64,000 nucleotides of DNA, from the NCBI RefSeq assembly GCF_023065955.2, contig NW_026622930.1, forward strand, positions 24,715,449-24,779,448. Reading direction: 5' to 3'. Positions 33,955 to 45,665 of the stretch are shown here, one piece after another; position 1 is the stretch's first letter; each line of letters starts with the position of its first letter. A program made the translations under genes and the position numbers. This DNA is from Ursus arctos (lineage: Eukaryota > Chordata > Mammalia > Carnivora > Ursidae). Below the pieces are notes generated by a model. The model did no database searches and was not told where the DNA came from. It saw only the letters and a program-made list of their open reading frames with translations.

Positions 33955-34130
33955 GGGAGTCCTGCGTCCCTCATCTGCTAGCTGTGTGACTTTAGGCAAG
34001 TCATTTAACTTCTCTGTGCCTTATTTTCCTCATGTGGTAAATGAGATAACAGGCACACCTACCTCAAGAGGTTAATGAGTTACTATAGGTCAAGGGTCAA
34101 GAAAACAGTACTTGGCTCAACGCTGAGTGC
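33955..34130 (+). repeat. MIR SINE fossil in ESRRB intron
   Basis: CTAGCTGTGTGACTTTAGGC, AAGTCATTTAACTTCTCTGT and CCTCATGTGGTAAATGAGAT are textbook MIR 5' text. Confidence 0.88.
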
Positions 34131-34879
34131 CCAGCTGGTGGTACCATGACCAGCACCGTCACTGGGACTGTTGCTGCTGCCGCCACCAGGCACCAGCTCG
34201 TCTCTGGGGTCATCACTGACCTGACAGAACGCTGGGCACAGAGTGCAAACGCGGAGAAGAGCTGAGCTCTGCGCCCAGGTTCCCTGTGGCGGGGGGCCTG
34301 GAAGGAGGCCTGAGACAGCATGGCCGGACGCATGGGCCACAGTGATGATGGAGGCTGCTGGGAGTCCTCTAAAAAACCAAGGAGCGCTCTGGACTCAGGC
34401 ATGAATTAGGGGTTCAAATGGAAGTTACCTAAATCCCAGCAGGGCAGGCAGACACCTGCTGACAGCTGGCCGACAGTGGGGTCTGAGCTGAAGCCAAGGC
34501 CATTTCCTGGCACCCAATCCCGGGGCTCAGAGAAAACAGCCTGCCTTCTCTGACGCTCCTTACAGAGCTCGAGCCACCGCCCCGAACTGCAGCGCCCAAC
34601 GCCTGCCAAAGGCGGGCAGGCCAGGGTGCCATGTGGATCGAGTGAACTGGAAGCTCTGGGTAGGCTGCCAAGGAAGGTGGGGCGAGGCTGCCGGGTTCCT
34701 CAAAAGAGCAGGGCAATGCCTTTGCACGCTGCGTTAGTTGAGGCGCCAAAACGCCAAGGGCCGCTGTTCCAACTGGCTGACCCCAATAACTCCTTCTGAC
34801 CTTCTGCGGCCACACTCAGCCCATGCCTCCGGGGTCCCGCCTCCTCTTGGGAGAAAAACAGCAGGAGGAAGAGAAGACT
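34131..34879. other. ESRRB intron, nothing recognised
   Basis: Unique-looking intronic DNA with overlapping chance frames on the minus strand. No splice-flanked exon. Confidence 0.45.
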
Positions 34880-35062
34880 CTGGAGTCTTAGATGCTGTGT
34901 TATTTTGACCAAGTTACTTAAGCTCCCTGAGATTGTTTCCTCATCTGTAAAACGGAGCAAATGCCTCCGTACCTCATAGGGTCGTGGTGAGGCTTAAAAA
35001 GAAATAGCACATGACCAGGCACCTAGTAAGCCCCTGATAAATTAATATTATCATGATCGTGA
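34880..35062 (+). repeat. MIR SINE fossil in ESRRB intron
   Basis: TGACCAAGTTACTTAAGCTC, CCTCATCTGTAAAACGGAGC and ACCTCATAGGGTCGTGGTGA in MIR order. Confidence 0.88.
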
Positions 35063-35339
35063 GGACTCAGCCTGGGGCAAGTGCCTTTAGCGCGCTGCGG
35101 ACCCACGCCCAACACGCCGCCACTGCCCTGCCCCTCGTTACCAAAGCAGTGGGGACTCTCCTTTGCCACTTGGAGACGGAGCATGGCTCCACTCCTACTT
35201 TCTCAGCTGGTTCCAGAATATGTACCCAAGACGCGCTGGTTCCTGTAGGCTGGGACATGGCCATCCAGACTGCCTCCTGCCAGTTTCCTCGCCCCATCCC
35301 CCCACCCTCCCCAAGGAGGCCGAAATTGGCAGCTGCCTT

Positions 35340-35470
35340 CGACCAAAAATGAAATAAAATAACATTGCAAGATTAATTTCTTTGCAATCCATCAGCGAGT
35401 CTGTATTGATGGCATTGATAAACTGTTAATTACAAAATCAATGGCTATGAATTTTTTCTGCAGTCAGGGA
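35340..35470. promoter_or_regulatory. AT-rich block with homeodomain and C/EBP-like motifs
   Basis: Stands out from GC-rich flanks. It carries TTGCAAGATTAATTTC, TTTGCAATCC, TTGATAAACTG, GTTAATTAC and AATCAATGG. Clean, repeat-free AT-rich text of this kind is common in conserved intronic enhancers. Inference only. Confidence 0.3.
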
Positions 35471-36085
35471 GCCTTGGAGATGGCCGGGACTTGGGGTGAA
35501 AGATGGCCAGCAGGCTCCTGACGGGCTGGGCTTTGGGGGCCCAGCCTGTCTCTGATGTGCTTCACCCTTCTGCCTCGTGTCAGCCCCCGGGGCCACATGA
35601 GTGGTCCCGTCCCGGGTGTACAACCTCAGCCGTGGCACCCATGGTGGCCCTGGGGGTGGCCGCCGGGACCGAACCAATGATCTCCTGGCGCCTGCCTCTC
35701 CTTCCGCTAACTGTCTGATGGGTGACTGTCCTACCTTGCCGCACCGCCTTTCACGGCCCCAGACCAACCCGAATACAAGCCGGTCCCTTCACAGCACTGG
35801 AGCCTCTGGTCTGAGCCCAACCTGCCTGTCTGGCCTTACCCGCCCTACTCCTCCCCACTCCCCGCCAGGGCCCGATGCTGCCCCTCCAGCCACGCCTGTG
35901 CCGCCCGAACTCTGCGACTTTCTCAACTACCTGGACCCGCACAACGGCTGCAGGACGGCTGGGAGATGCCACCGGGGCGAGAGTGCGGCTCCCCGGCACT
36001 TCACCTCGCGTGACGGTGTGTACTCAGGCCACGCGTGATGCCAGTGAGGCTGCTGATGGGCTCGTGTTACTGAACCACAGCCAGT
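35471..36085. other. ESRRB intron, GC-rich, unassigned
   Basis: No repeat recognised. Long open frames on both strands result from GC content. Confidence 0.45.
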
Positions 36086-36089
36086 CGTC

Positions 36090-36358
36090 AGGTGCTGTGT
36101 GTGCCTGTGCGCACGTATCTGCATGCGTGTACGTGTGCATGTGCGTACGTGTATGTGAGCACGTGTGCACGTGTGTGCGTGTGCATGTGTGTCTGTGTGC
36201 AAGTGTGTCAGTGCTTGTACAAGTGTCTATACTTGTGAGCACGCATGTCTGTGTGTGCATGTGCACGTCTGTGTGTGCACGCGTGTGAGCACGTGCACGT
36301 GTGCGTGCATGTCGTGTGTGTATACGTGTGCATGTGTGCATGCACGCACGTGCCTGTG
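36090..36358. repeat. Alternating GT/CACGTG low-complexity tract
   Basis: About 270 bases made of GTGT, GCAC, CACGTG and GTGCATG units in near-perfect purine/pyrimidine alternation. Such sequence favours Z-DNA and holds many CACGTG E-boxes. All six frames are open over parts of it, giving Cys/Val- or His/Thr-rich nonsense frames. Confidence 0.93.
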
Positions 36359-36800
36359 AGATCAGAGCAAGAGCCGCCAGCTAAGCTGAAAGGCCATCTG
36401 AAAGCCGTCACAGCCTGACAGTGAGGGGTGGGGAGGAGGTGACAGCTGACCGGCCTCCCACCTCTTCCCTCTCCTCTCCCGCCAGGGGCCAGCTCGAGCT
36501 CTCGGTCAGCTGTGAAGCAGTAAGGAGTGTCTAAAATCAAGGACATGCCCTCCAAGACCTCGCAGCCTTGCTGGTCTCCCCATTCCCACTGTGTCCTCTG
36601 CGGCCCCCCGCATTCCCTCCAGCCTCGCGAGCTCCCAGCCCCTCTGGAGGGCTGGTTCCGGTGCTTCCCTGTGAGCCCGGGGGCACAGGCTCACCAGGGG
36701 TGAGAACACCGTAGGGCAGGTAATGGGGGAGCTCTGTCGCTCCCCATTTGTTGAATCTATAGGCCCACACAACACGAGGAGTAAACCCCGATGGCAACCA
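36359..36800. other. ESRRB intron, unassigned
   Basis: No exon or named repeat recognised. Confidence 0.45.
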
Positions 36801-36804
36801 GGGA

Positions 36805-36995
36805 CTCTTGTTAATAATGTATCAATACTGGCTCATTCACCGTCACAAATTACCACACCAACACAAGACGTGAACAATGGGGGAAACTCCACAGACGGGG
36901 TGGATGCGCGTGGTGGAGGTGGGTGGGAAGGGGGCACAGAACAGCAGCTCCAGCTGCTCAACTGTTCCGTAAGTTTAAAACCACTTAAAAAAACC
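36805..36995 (+). mobile_element. L1 3' end fragment
   Basis: TGTTAATAATGTATCAATAC, TGGCTCATTCACCGTCACAA, ATTACCACACCAACACAAGA and GTAAGTTTAAAACCACTTAA match the order of an old L1 3' untranslated end. It lies in the ESRRB intron, sense to the plus strand. Confidence 0.7.
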
Positions 36996-37141
36996 GCCAA
37001 CAGGATGAGCGTTCTCTCACTAAGAATACACTACCATTTTGGAATCTTAAAATGTAAATGGTTTGTATAGAAGCCTGTAAATTTTTAATTATTATTTTGC
37101 CTTTGTTTATTAATAAAAGGGAATTAAACTAAAAAAAAAAA
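36996..37141 (+). other. Polyadenylated segment after an L1 end
   Basis: This 146-base piece ends with AATAAA at 37112-37117, thirteen bases, then an A run at 37131-37141. That is the structure of a reverse-transcribed mRNA 3' end. It directly follows an L1 3' end, so it may be an L1 3' transduction, or a separate truncated processed copy of an unidentified transcript. No target duplication seen. Confidence 0.45.
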
Positions 37142-37574
37142 TGCTTGCCTCTCCATATTAGATCAGATTCCCCGAAAGCAGAGCCCAAAACTAGGGTTCG
37201 GGTGCATAGGATTTCTGGAGGGTGTGTTTTCAGGAGAAAGGGAGGGAGGGAGGGAGGCAGGATAGGGTGAGTGTGGGAGCAAGCAAGGTGAGGGTATGGC
37301 CTTGGCTTTGGCCTGATCCATGCAGAGCTCCGATCCCACCCTGCCAGGAGCCCAGCCTTTTGTTCCCCTGTGTGGGTCACCATTGGCTGAAGGTGCCGAT
37401 GTATGGAACTCTCCAGGCAGAGCAGGTGAGGGGAGGGCTTGGTGAAGGGGGCAGCTGGGAGCTGTTAGCAGCAGAACTCCACAGCTGGGGCATGGGAGCT
37501 CTAACCCAGTAAAGGGGGGCTGAGCAGGGCCTCTGCAGCATCCCTTGCATTCTCTATGAAGCTATTTGTGAGGG
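37142..37574. other. ESRRB intron with a GGGA tract
   Basis: GGGAGGGAGGGAGGGAGG at 37240-37257. Otherwise unassigned. Confidence 0.5.
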
Positions 37575-37672
37575 GGACCAACTGTCTGGGTTTGCCAGGG
37601 ACTGAGGTTTCCCGGGACATAGGACTTTTACTAAAAGCATGACAGTATCAAGCACACCAGCTGGTTACCCTA
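37575..37672. repeat. Palindromic MER-type DNA element
   Basis: GACCAACTGTCTGGGTTTGC at one end and CACCAGCTGGTTACCC at the other, with GGGACATAGGACTTTTACT between. Same family as 31970-32080. Confidence 0.55.
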
Positions 37673-37749
37673 TTTGTACTGTCTCCACCTGGGAACCAGC
37701 TCTCCCTCTTCCCTGTGCTGATCCCGCTTTGTTTCCTCTAATATTAATA

Positions 37750-38010
37750 GTAATGATAATAATTAATATTTATTGAACATTTCCTCTAGGCCAGGCACTG
37801 GGCTAAGTGCTTTATCTTCGGTCAATCATTTAAGAGCAAAGTAGCTGGAGGAGACACTGGGCTATCCCCATTTCACACACAGGACAGGGCTATGGAAGGT
37901 TGTTGTCAACTTGCCCAACGTCACACGGCTACGAAGTGTCAGAGCTGGAATTGGCACTTGGGTTCCCCAGACTTGAGCCATGGACTTAACACAAGCTGCC
38001 CTGTAGCAAC
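37750..38010 (+). repeat. MIR SINE fossil
   Basis: AATATTTATTGAACATTTCC, TCTAGGCCAGGCACTGGGC, then AACGTCACACGGCTACGAAG. Confidence 0.85.
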
Positions 38011-38226
38011 TGCCTGATACGCTCTCTTTAGGACAGGGAGCCTGACTCTCCCCTGCATTCTCCAGCCCCCGCTTGGCACAGTGGGGGCGCTCCCTAACTC
38101 TGGACACAGACTACAGTCAGCTCGCTCACCTGCATTACCAATGCCCAGCCCCGCTCCCCAGAGTCCAGCCAGAAGCTGGCCCAAGGGGCTGAAGGGATGG
38201 AGTGAAGCCTTCTTATTTTTTTTAAT

Positions 38227-38440
38227 GAAAAAAATTTGTTTGAAGATTTATTTATTTATTTTAGAGAGAGCTCGCTAGAGAGCAGGGGGAGGAGAAGAGG
38301 GAGGAGGAGAGAGAATCCTCGAGCAGACTCCCCATTAAGGACAGAGCCAGACATAGGGCTCGATCCCAAGACCACGAGACCACGACCTGAGCCGAAATCA
38401 AGAGTCAGACGCTTAACCGAATGAGCCACCCAGGCGCCCC
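38227..38440 (-). mobile_element. Can-SINE, older subfamily
   Basis: The reverse complement starts GGGGCGCCTGGGTGGCTCAT and contains GGTCGTGGTCTCGTGGTC and CTCTCTCTAAAATAAATAAA. Target duplication TGAAGCCTTCTTA with following T and AATGA text (from 38203) against TGAAGCCTCCTTTTTAATGA (from 38442). Confidence 0.92.
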
Positions 38441-38544
38441 TTGAAGCCTCCTTTTTAATGACAGTCCAGACAACTCAGTTGGGGAGGTTTTTCTCTTGTA
38501 CCTGAGCGATTTGACTGGGAGATTCAAGGCGCAGTTATAAGCTG

Positions 38545-38950
38545 GGGGTTGGTTTTGCAATCAGAAGACTTTGGTTCGAGTCCTACCTCTGACACCCCTT
38601 AATAGTGTCACCCTGGGCAATTTTCTTCACCTCCCGAGGCCTCAGTTCCCACATCCGTAAAATGGGGTTAAAATCATGAGAACCTTGCTCGTAGGGTTGC
38701 GTGTAAGAATTAAGTTCATAGCTAATTTATTTAACAGGCTGAACACTTATTATGCGCCGGGCATGCTGTGCGTATAATCATATATAAACAAATCCCTTCC
38801 ATAGTCTGGTGGGGTAGGGACTCTTTATTATTCCCATTTTACTGATAAAAAAAATGAGGCACAGAAGGAAGCGACTTGGCCAAGGGGTCGAAGCAGGATC
38901 TGACTCTTAGCAACGTGGCTACAGAATCCGTGTCCCTAACCAGCGTGCGG
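38545..38950 (+). repeat. Two MIR fossils in tandem
   Basis: First: GGTTCGAGTCCTACCTCTGA, CACCCTGGGCAATTTTCTTC, CCGTAAAATGGGGTTAAAAT. Second from about 38735: GAACACTTATTATGCGCCGG, CCCATTTTACTGATAAAAAA, GCGACTTGGCCAAGGGG. Confidence 0.85.
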
Positions 38951-39109
38951 GGCTAGACGTTCGAGGCCGAGTCTAGTGCCCGGCGACCCCAGGGTCGGGC
39001 AGCGCCTGCCTACCGCTGGCCTTCATCAACCCGCTCTGGGCTCCAGGCCAACCCCTGCGCAGCCTCTGGTGACGAGCAGCTCTGCACCGTCACGCCATCC
39101 CGCCCCTCA

Positions 39110-40250
<1,141 letters not shown>

Positions 40251-40254
40251 GAAT

Positions 40255-40445
40255 CCCGACTTGCCCTTTGCCAGCTGGAGGCTGACCGCGGGAAAGCTGT
40301 GTAACTGCCCCAAACCTCAGTGTCCTCCTCTATGAAATGGGTAGAACTGTAGCACCTGCTTCAGACTCGCATGAGGTCTACATGCGACCACGATTTGCAA
40401 CATACATCGTGTTCACGGAGCTCATACAATTGTTACTGGTGATGA
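40255..40445 (+). repeat. MIR SINE fossil
   Basis: CTGTGTAACTGCCCCAAACC, CCTCTATGAAATGGGTAGAA, CATGAGGTCTACATGCGACC. Confidence 0.75.
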
Positions 40446-41710
40446 GATGAAAGTCTTCTACCAAATGAGAAGTGTGTCCGGAATTGCATTACACGTGCAC
40501 TTAGGCACGGAACGATGAACGTCTTGACTTGAGAGGGAGGGTAGAGAAGTAGTAGGCGGGGGAGGAGGAGGACAGGGAGGGAGGGAAGCTGACTTTCTAA
40601 CCCCTTGGCCACCAAACACAAGGCAGTAACTTCAACCAGAAACTCAGCGACTGGCGGCCGCAGTGACCATACGCCAGACTGAAGGAAAGAGCGACAAGCA
40701 CCGTGCGTCGTGGGCCCTGGGAGGAGGGGATTTCCGGGGGTGAGCTGCTCCTTCACTGGCTGACTGGCACCTGCCCCCGCACGGTGCACGGTGCCGCGGA
40801 TGTGGGGGCTGCAGGACGAAGAGGCGGGGCACCACAGCAGCCAGCTCCACTCCCCTCGCCTTCATGCCCAGCGAGCCTGAGCAAGGGGATGCCTGAGGCG
40901 GTCGTTACCATTACTGCTTTTGTTGTTAGTAGCGAGCTGTTGGCAGGACTCTCCTCTCCCTTCTGGGCATAGCTGGAGGCCTGGGGTGGTCCCAAGCTTC
41001 CGGACAGGCCCATTGCTCTGGGTTTCCATGGAGTCTGTCCTACTCTCACCTGCTGTCCCCTGAGTCTAGACCCCACTGTCCCCCTCCATTTTCAAACCAG
41101 CGCATGGGTCCCCCTCTGCCGGAGAGCAGCCTCTTAGTCCAGTCACCACGGTTCCCGAGTGCGATCTGTATTCCCCTGGCTTCGGCCCATCGGCTGGCTG
41201 CCAGCACCGCTGGTGACTGACAAAACAGCTGGGCAATGTCACCGATGGCCGGGGGCAGGCCTGGACCCACGCACCTCCTCGGGGAGAGGCTGTGGCACCG
41301 GTGGGCCAGGTGCGTGAGTGCTGTCTGCATCCTGGTGTGCACGGGGGTGTGTGGCAGCCTGTGGCGGCAGGGACAGCCGGGAGGTAATAAAACGCAGATA
41401 GAATGGACATCCAATTTCCCTTATCGGGCCTCTGAGCGGGAGAGGCCTTGGGCGACATTAATTAACAGATCCCAATCAGCCGGCTCGTGAGGGTGTGTGC
41501 ACGCGGGGACGTGGGGGGCTGCTCTGGAAGCAGACAGACTGGGGGGGAAGACGTAGGAGGTGGACAGGGCGAAATTAACAGACAACTGAATCGGAAGGTG
41601 GCAAAAAGGGAGGTGAGGGAGGAGGGAGGCTTCTGGAAAGGAAGGAGAAAAGACCCCTGTGAGGCCCATCACACAGGTACCATCCTTAGTGTTAACAGCA
41701 CGCTTCTGTC
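40446..41710. other. ESRRB intron, unassigned, with GA-rich tract
   Basis: Purine-rich GGGAGG/GAGGAGG text at 40530-40590 and 41590-41650. No exon or named repeat recognised. Confidence 0.45.
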
Positions 41711-41714
41711 TCTT

Positions 41715-42090
41715 CATTCGTTTGGCCATTCCTCACTGGGCACCGGTTAAGCACCAGGCGCTGTGGACAGAATGACAAACTCGAACAGAACTGGCCCCCG
41801 GGTGCAAGAGCTCGCAGTCAAGAAGGAAAGGGACGCCCCGAGCTCTGCTGGGACCTCGTGGTTCGGACAGTTCGAAGAACCAGAGAGATGGAGGGGCTCT
41901 GAAAACACACTGAGCCCTGAAGGGTGAGAGGAGCTCCGAAGCGGGTGGCGAGGGCGCTGCCGGTGAGCACACCCAGGGGTGCTGGGATGGGTTGCCCTGT
42001 GCTGCCCATCTTCCCGCCCCCACTGCCGAGCACCAGGCCTGGGACAAAGAAGACGCCCAATGCATATTCCTAGCAGAGTCGAATAAACAC
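41715..42090 (+). repeat. Ancient LINE-like repeat, class uncertain
   Basis: GGTTAAGCACCAGGCGCTGT, GACAGAATGACAAACTCGAA, CAAGAGCTCGCAGTCAAGAA, in the same order as the element at 17675. Ends near AATGCATATTCCTAGCAGAG. Confidence 0.4.
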
Positions 42091-42589
42091 ATGCCACTGG
42101 GCCCTGACTCCTAGGTGACAAGAAAAGGGACCCACGAAGAACTCAGTGCACCCTCTTCGCCCTGCAGACACAAGTTCAGACTTCGCCACCGCTGCCCCTT
42201 GTGTACAAGCCAGAGATAGGCGGCGGGAGGAGGGGAGACGGCACCTCTTGAGAGTTTGTGTCTCCCTCCAAGGCTAGACCTCTCCGCTAGTGGACCCGGC
42301 CCCTAACTTCTCTCCTCCTCCTTCAAAAGGAGCTGGAAGAGGCTTTGAAAATCCAAATGTCCTCTCCGAAGTGCTGAACGGTCCACAGAGACTGCTTCAC
42401 TCTGCGCAACTCAGGGGAGACATATGTGCTATGGTCTCATATTTGAAAGAGCCCAAATATTTCCTCGTACTTGAAGAAATAAACACTAGAAGAGAAAATG
42501 GAAAATGAAAAATAAAAACAGCTCTAGGAGGAAGGAGGAGAGGCAACAGGGCTGGAAGGGAGGGTTTTGTGGGCACATTTTTATCTAGT

Positions 42590-42915
42590 TTTGGCTTTTG
42601 AACTTGTCCATATTTAAGATGTTCTCAAAATACAACTAAATCAAGCAGAAAACAAAGGCTTGCTCCCTTCAACCTAGCAAGTCCACTGCTAGGACTTCCT
42701 CCCGCAACCACACAGAGATAAATGGGAAAGAATGTTTGTTAGATCAGTCTGTAATGACCCCAAGCCGGAAACAACCTAAATGTAACTAATGCGATACATG
42801 TAATTACTATATAAACGTAATTATTAGCTAAATGAATGGCACATTAGAAGCCACCAGAAAGAATGAGGTAGATTTTCGTGGGTGTGGAAAGATACCTAAG
42901 AACACAAGGAAGACG
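42590..42915 (+). mobile_element. L1 3' part fragment
   Basis: CCTAGCAAGTCCACTGCTAG, GCCGGAAACAACCTAAATGT, AATGGCACATTAGAAGCCAC, AATGAGGTAGATTTTCGTGG. These are the post-ORF2 phrases of an old L1M element. Confidence 0.7.
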
Positions 42916-42924
42916 TAACTACTA

Positions 42925-43145
42925 AGGGAACAGACACCAGAGCCAGACTGTCTGCTGGAATCCTAGCTCTGCCAGCCACTGGCTGTGACCCTAGGCACGT
43001 CCACGTCTCTGTGCCTCAGTTTCCTCCTCTGTAAAATGGGCATACTACTACTACTACTGCTTCCCTCATGGGACTGCTGGGATGAAATAAGCTGATGTGT
43101 GGAACACTTAGTCTACTGCCCAGCACAAGGTAAGGGCTGCTATGT
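42925..43145 (+). repeat. MIR SINE fossil with (ACT)n
   Basis: GACCCTAGGCACGTCCACG, GCCTCAGTTTCCTCCTCTGT, AAAATGGGCATACTACTAC. An ACT triplet run lies at 43044-43058. Confidence 0.88.
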
Positions 43146-43213
43146 TACATAATTAAATGAAAGAAGCAGGATGTAAAGCAGCATTCAAGAACGGTCCTAC
43201 GGTGGGGGGAGAA

Positions 43214-43250
43214 CACACGTGCGTGCACACACGCACGCACACATGCACAG
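43214..43250. repeat. (CA)n-like tract with CG steps
   Basis: ACACACGTGCGTGCACACAC followed by GCACGCACACATGCAC. Imperfect. Confidence 0.85.
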
Positions 43251-43724
43251 GAAATTCCCAGAAGGATGGTTAAGAAAGATGAGGGATCTGGAACTCATAA
43301 TACCCATCCCTCTGTCCCATCTGACATCTTTACTAGAAGCACATATTCTTCCTTTTATTTAAACCCAAATGAAGGGCTGAAGCCCTCCGCCCAGCCCTTC
43401 AGCCAAGCACCTTGCACTTCTGTTCTTCTGCGCTGGACTGGGTCTCCTCCTCCATCAGGCAATCAGCAATTCTGGGACAGGGCTTGCTGCTGGGAGAGGC
43501 TGGGGTGGCCCGTCCCAGGGGCGTCATGCACTGCCCCCTTGAGGTCCTGCCCAAGCTGGCTGCTGCCCCCACCCGTCTCCCCAGGTCTCCCACCTGAGCT
43601 CTGCTGCCCCTCCCCCCAAAGTTGCTTTATCTGCACCAAAGGATCTGATAACATTCAGGCTCTTCCCAAGCCCCCATCCCCCAGTGATTTGACAGCATGA
43701 GCTCCTAGAATTTAAGAAAAAAAA

Positions 43725-43850
43725 AAAAGGGCATGTAATTTGTGGCAAGTGGAGTTCATAATCTGTTAATTTATTATCGTTTCTGTCGACCTGGAGGGCC
43801 ATTAGCAGAGGTAATAAAGGGAGATGTAATTATAGGATCTGAGGCCACTC
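43725..43850. promoter_or_regulatory. AT-rich block with homeodomain-like motifs
   Basis: TGTAATTTGTGG, CTGTTAATTTATTATCG, CCATTAGC, GGTAATAAAGG and GTAATTATAGG in 120 repeat-free bases within GC-rich intron. Looks like conserved enhancer sequence. Inference only. Confidence 0.28.
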
Positions 43851-45179
43851 CAGACACAGCTGCTGTCACTCGGCAACCCATATTTCATTGGCCGCCGGCA
43901 TTCTCTCCCCTGCGGGAGCCAGACGGTGGCTACCTGGGAGCGGGGCTGCTGAGGAACCCTCCGTAGGAGGCCTCTAGGGGGTCCCCTGCAGAGCTGTGCA
44001 CTGTCAGCCTGGGCCAGGCAGCGCTGGCAGGAGGGGGCTCTCCTGGGCGGGGGCAGCCTCCGGGCCGCCTGGGGTGGTGGGATTGCTGGCTCATAACGTC
44101 TAGAGGCTGCAGCTCAGCAAGGGAAACCCACGGCTTCGCAAAGGCTGCTGCCTCTAGGGCGCATGTGTCGCTCATGGGGAACAGGGGTGGGCACTCTGAA
44201 GACTTGGGCTCGTCCCCCGGCAACACAGGACGCGGTGAATTCAACTCAAGGTAAAAGCCTGCGTGCGGCGTAGGGCAACTGCAGACAGACTGGAATGGAC
44301 GGCCGCTAGTCTGTGTGTATCGCCATCAGCCCCCGTTCCCCACGGAACTCACCCGTGGGACAGTGTCCTCTGTGCTCAAAAACAGGAGTGAAAGGAGCGG
44401 GGCTGCTGGGAAATGAGTTTGTGCCCAAATGATCCTTCCTCCTGGCCACGCTGGTCGCCCAGTGCCCGTGTGCACAGGTCAGCTTCTGGGCTCAGCGTGA
44501 AAACTTGTGTTCGTGGCGCCCTGATGCCCTTCTGATGGCCACCGCCCATCATCCTGAAGGCCTAGCTCGGGTTCTGCTCTCTGCCCCCCCAGCCCCTGGC
44601 GTCCCTCCTGCCTGGGGACTCGGTCCCGTGGTGGTTCTTGCTGCATTCTAAGTGTGTGGGACAGGAGATGGGCTGTGGGGTGATCACGTTGAAGCAGCAT
44701 TCATGCAGGTTCCTGACACTATTCGGTCTCTTTTTTATGTTTAGAATTTTCCATGAAAAAGTATTTTATTTTTTTTTAAAAATTATCCATCTTATTCCCA
44801 AATGAGATCCTTGGGGCAGAAATTCATCTAATTCTTTATATCAGCCACAACTCCCAGCAGGAGACCTTACATAGAGTTAACACTCAATAAATGCACGTGA
44901 AGGCAAGTATGAAGCGCCCTCTGTGTGCCAGGCTCCGAACAGATACGGAGAGGCCAGCCCATACTGAGCCAGGAGAGACCGCCTCCTGCGCTTACGTTAA
45001 GTGGGCTGGGCGCTAACCTGAGCCGTCTCAAGAAGCCAGTCCTTCTGCCGTCCAGGATCCAGCATGGGCAGGACGGACAGCAGTCCTGGGGTGGGGGGGT
45101 GCCCTGGCCTGCACCTACCCTGCTAAACCTGCTCCTTCTGGCTCGCTCTCCCTCCCTAAGGGCTAGTGAGCAGGTCTGC
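43851..45179. other. ESRRB intron, unassigned
   Basis: A decayed SINE or LINE end (CACTCAATAAATGCACG) occurs at 44880. No exon recognised. Confidence 0.45.
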
Positions 45180-45430
45180 GAGTGAGTTTTCTGTCTCATC
45201 TTAAGTCGATTAGTTTAAATGTATCAGGCACTTGCTATGTCATCACCCCTAATGGAAGGTTTACACGCAGTGGCAGGAGACTCTTAATTAATTTTACCTT
45301 AAACACTAGAAGGTCAGGCCCAAATAATTCAGCATGCAAATTTATGCAAAACAGGCAAATTAGTGTTTCAGACAGACAAATGAGCCCCTATGTTTATTTT
45401 ATTTTTTAATCAAAAAGAATTCAGCTTTGG
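45180..45430. promoter_or_regulatory. Candidate intronic enhancer with tandem octamers
   Basis: ATGCAAAT at 45334-45341 and ATGCAAAA at 45344-45351 are two POU sites exactly ten bases apart, one helical turn, on the same strand. Nearby are AAGGTCA at 45310-45316 (an ERR-type half-site), CTTAATTAATTTTACC at about 45284, CAAATTAG and TTTAATCAAAAAG. The stretch is free of known repeats. OCT4 binding would fit ESRRB regulation in stem cells, and AAGGTCA would allow self-regulation. Motif reading only. Confidence 0.4.
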
Positions 45431-45494
45431 ACAAAGAAAAATGAAGATGTGAAAGGAGGCTTTTCATACTATTAGCAAAGACAACCACAAGGTC

Positions 45495-45665
45495 AGGGTC
45501 CGGCCACTTATCAAGCACCCACTGTGTGCGGGGGGCTGGACTAGGATTCCCGATTCACAGGCAAGGACACTAAGCTCAGGGAAAGGAGATCCCCTGCAAG
45601 GCCCTGAAGGACAGAGCTGGGATCAGAGCTCAGGTCGGCCTGAATCCAAAGTCCGTGCCCCCGAA
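45495..45665 (+). repeat. MIR SINE fossil
   Basis: CTTATCAAGCACCCACTGTG, TTCACAGGCAAGGACACTAA, GGACAGAGCTGGGATCAGAG. Confidence 0.75.

Noticed and set aside
36024..36359. His/Thr- and Cys/Val-rich frames near 36.2 kb as a metal-binding protein
   Set aside because: They are translations of the GT/CACGTG low-complexity tract; all frames are open for that reason.
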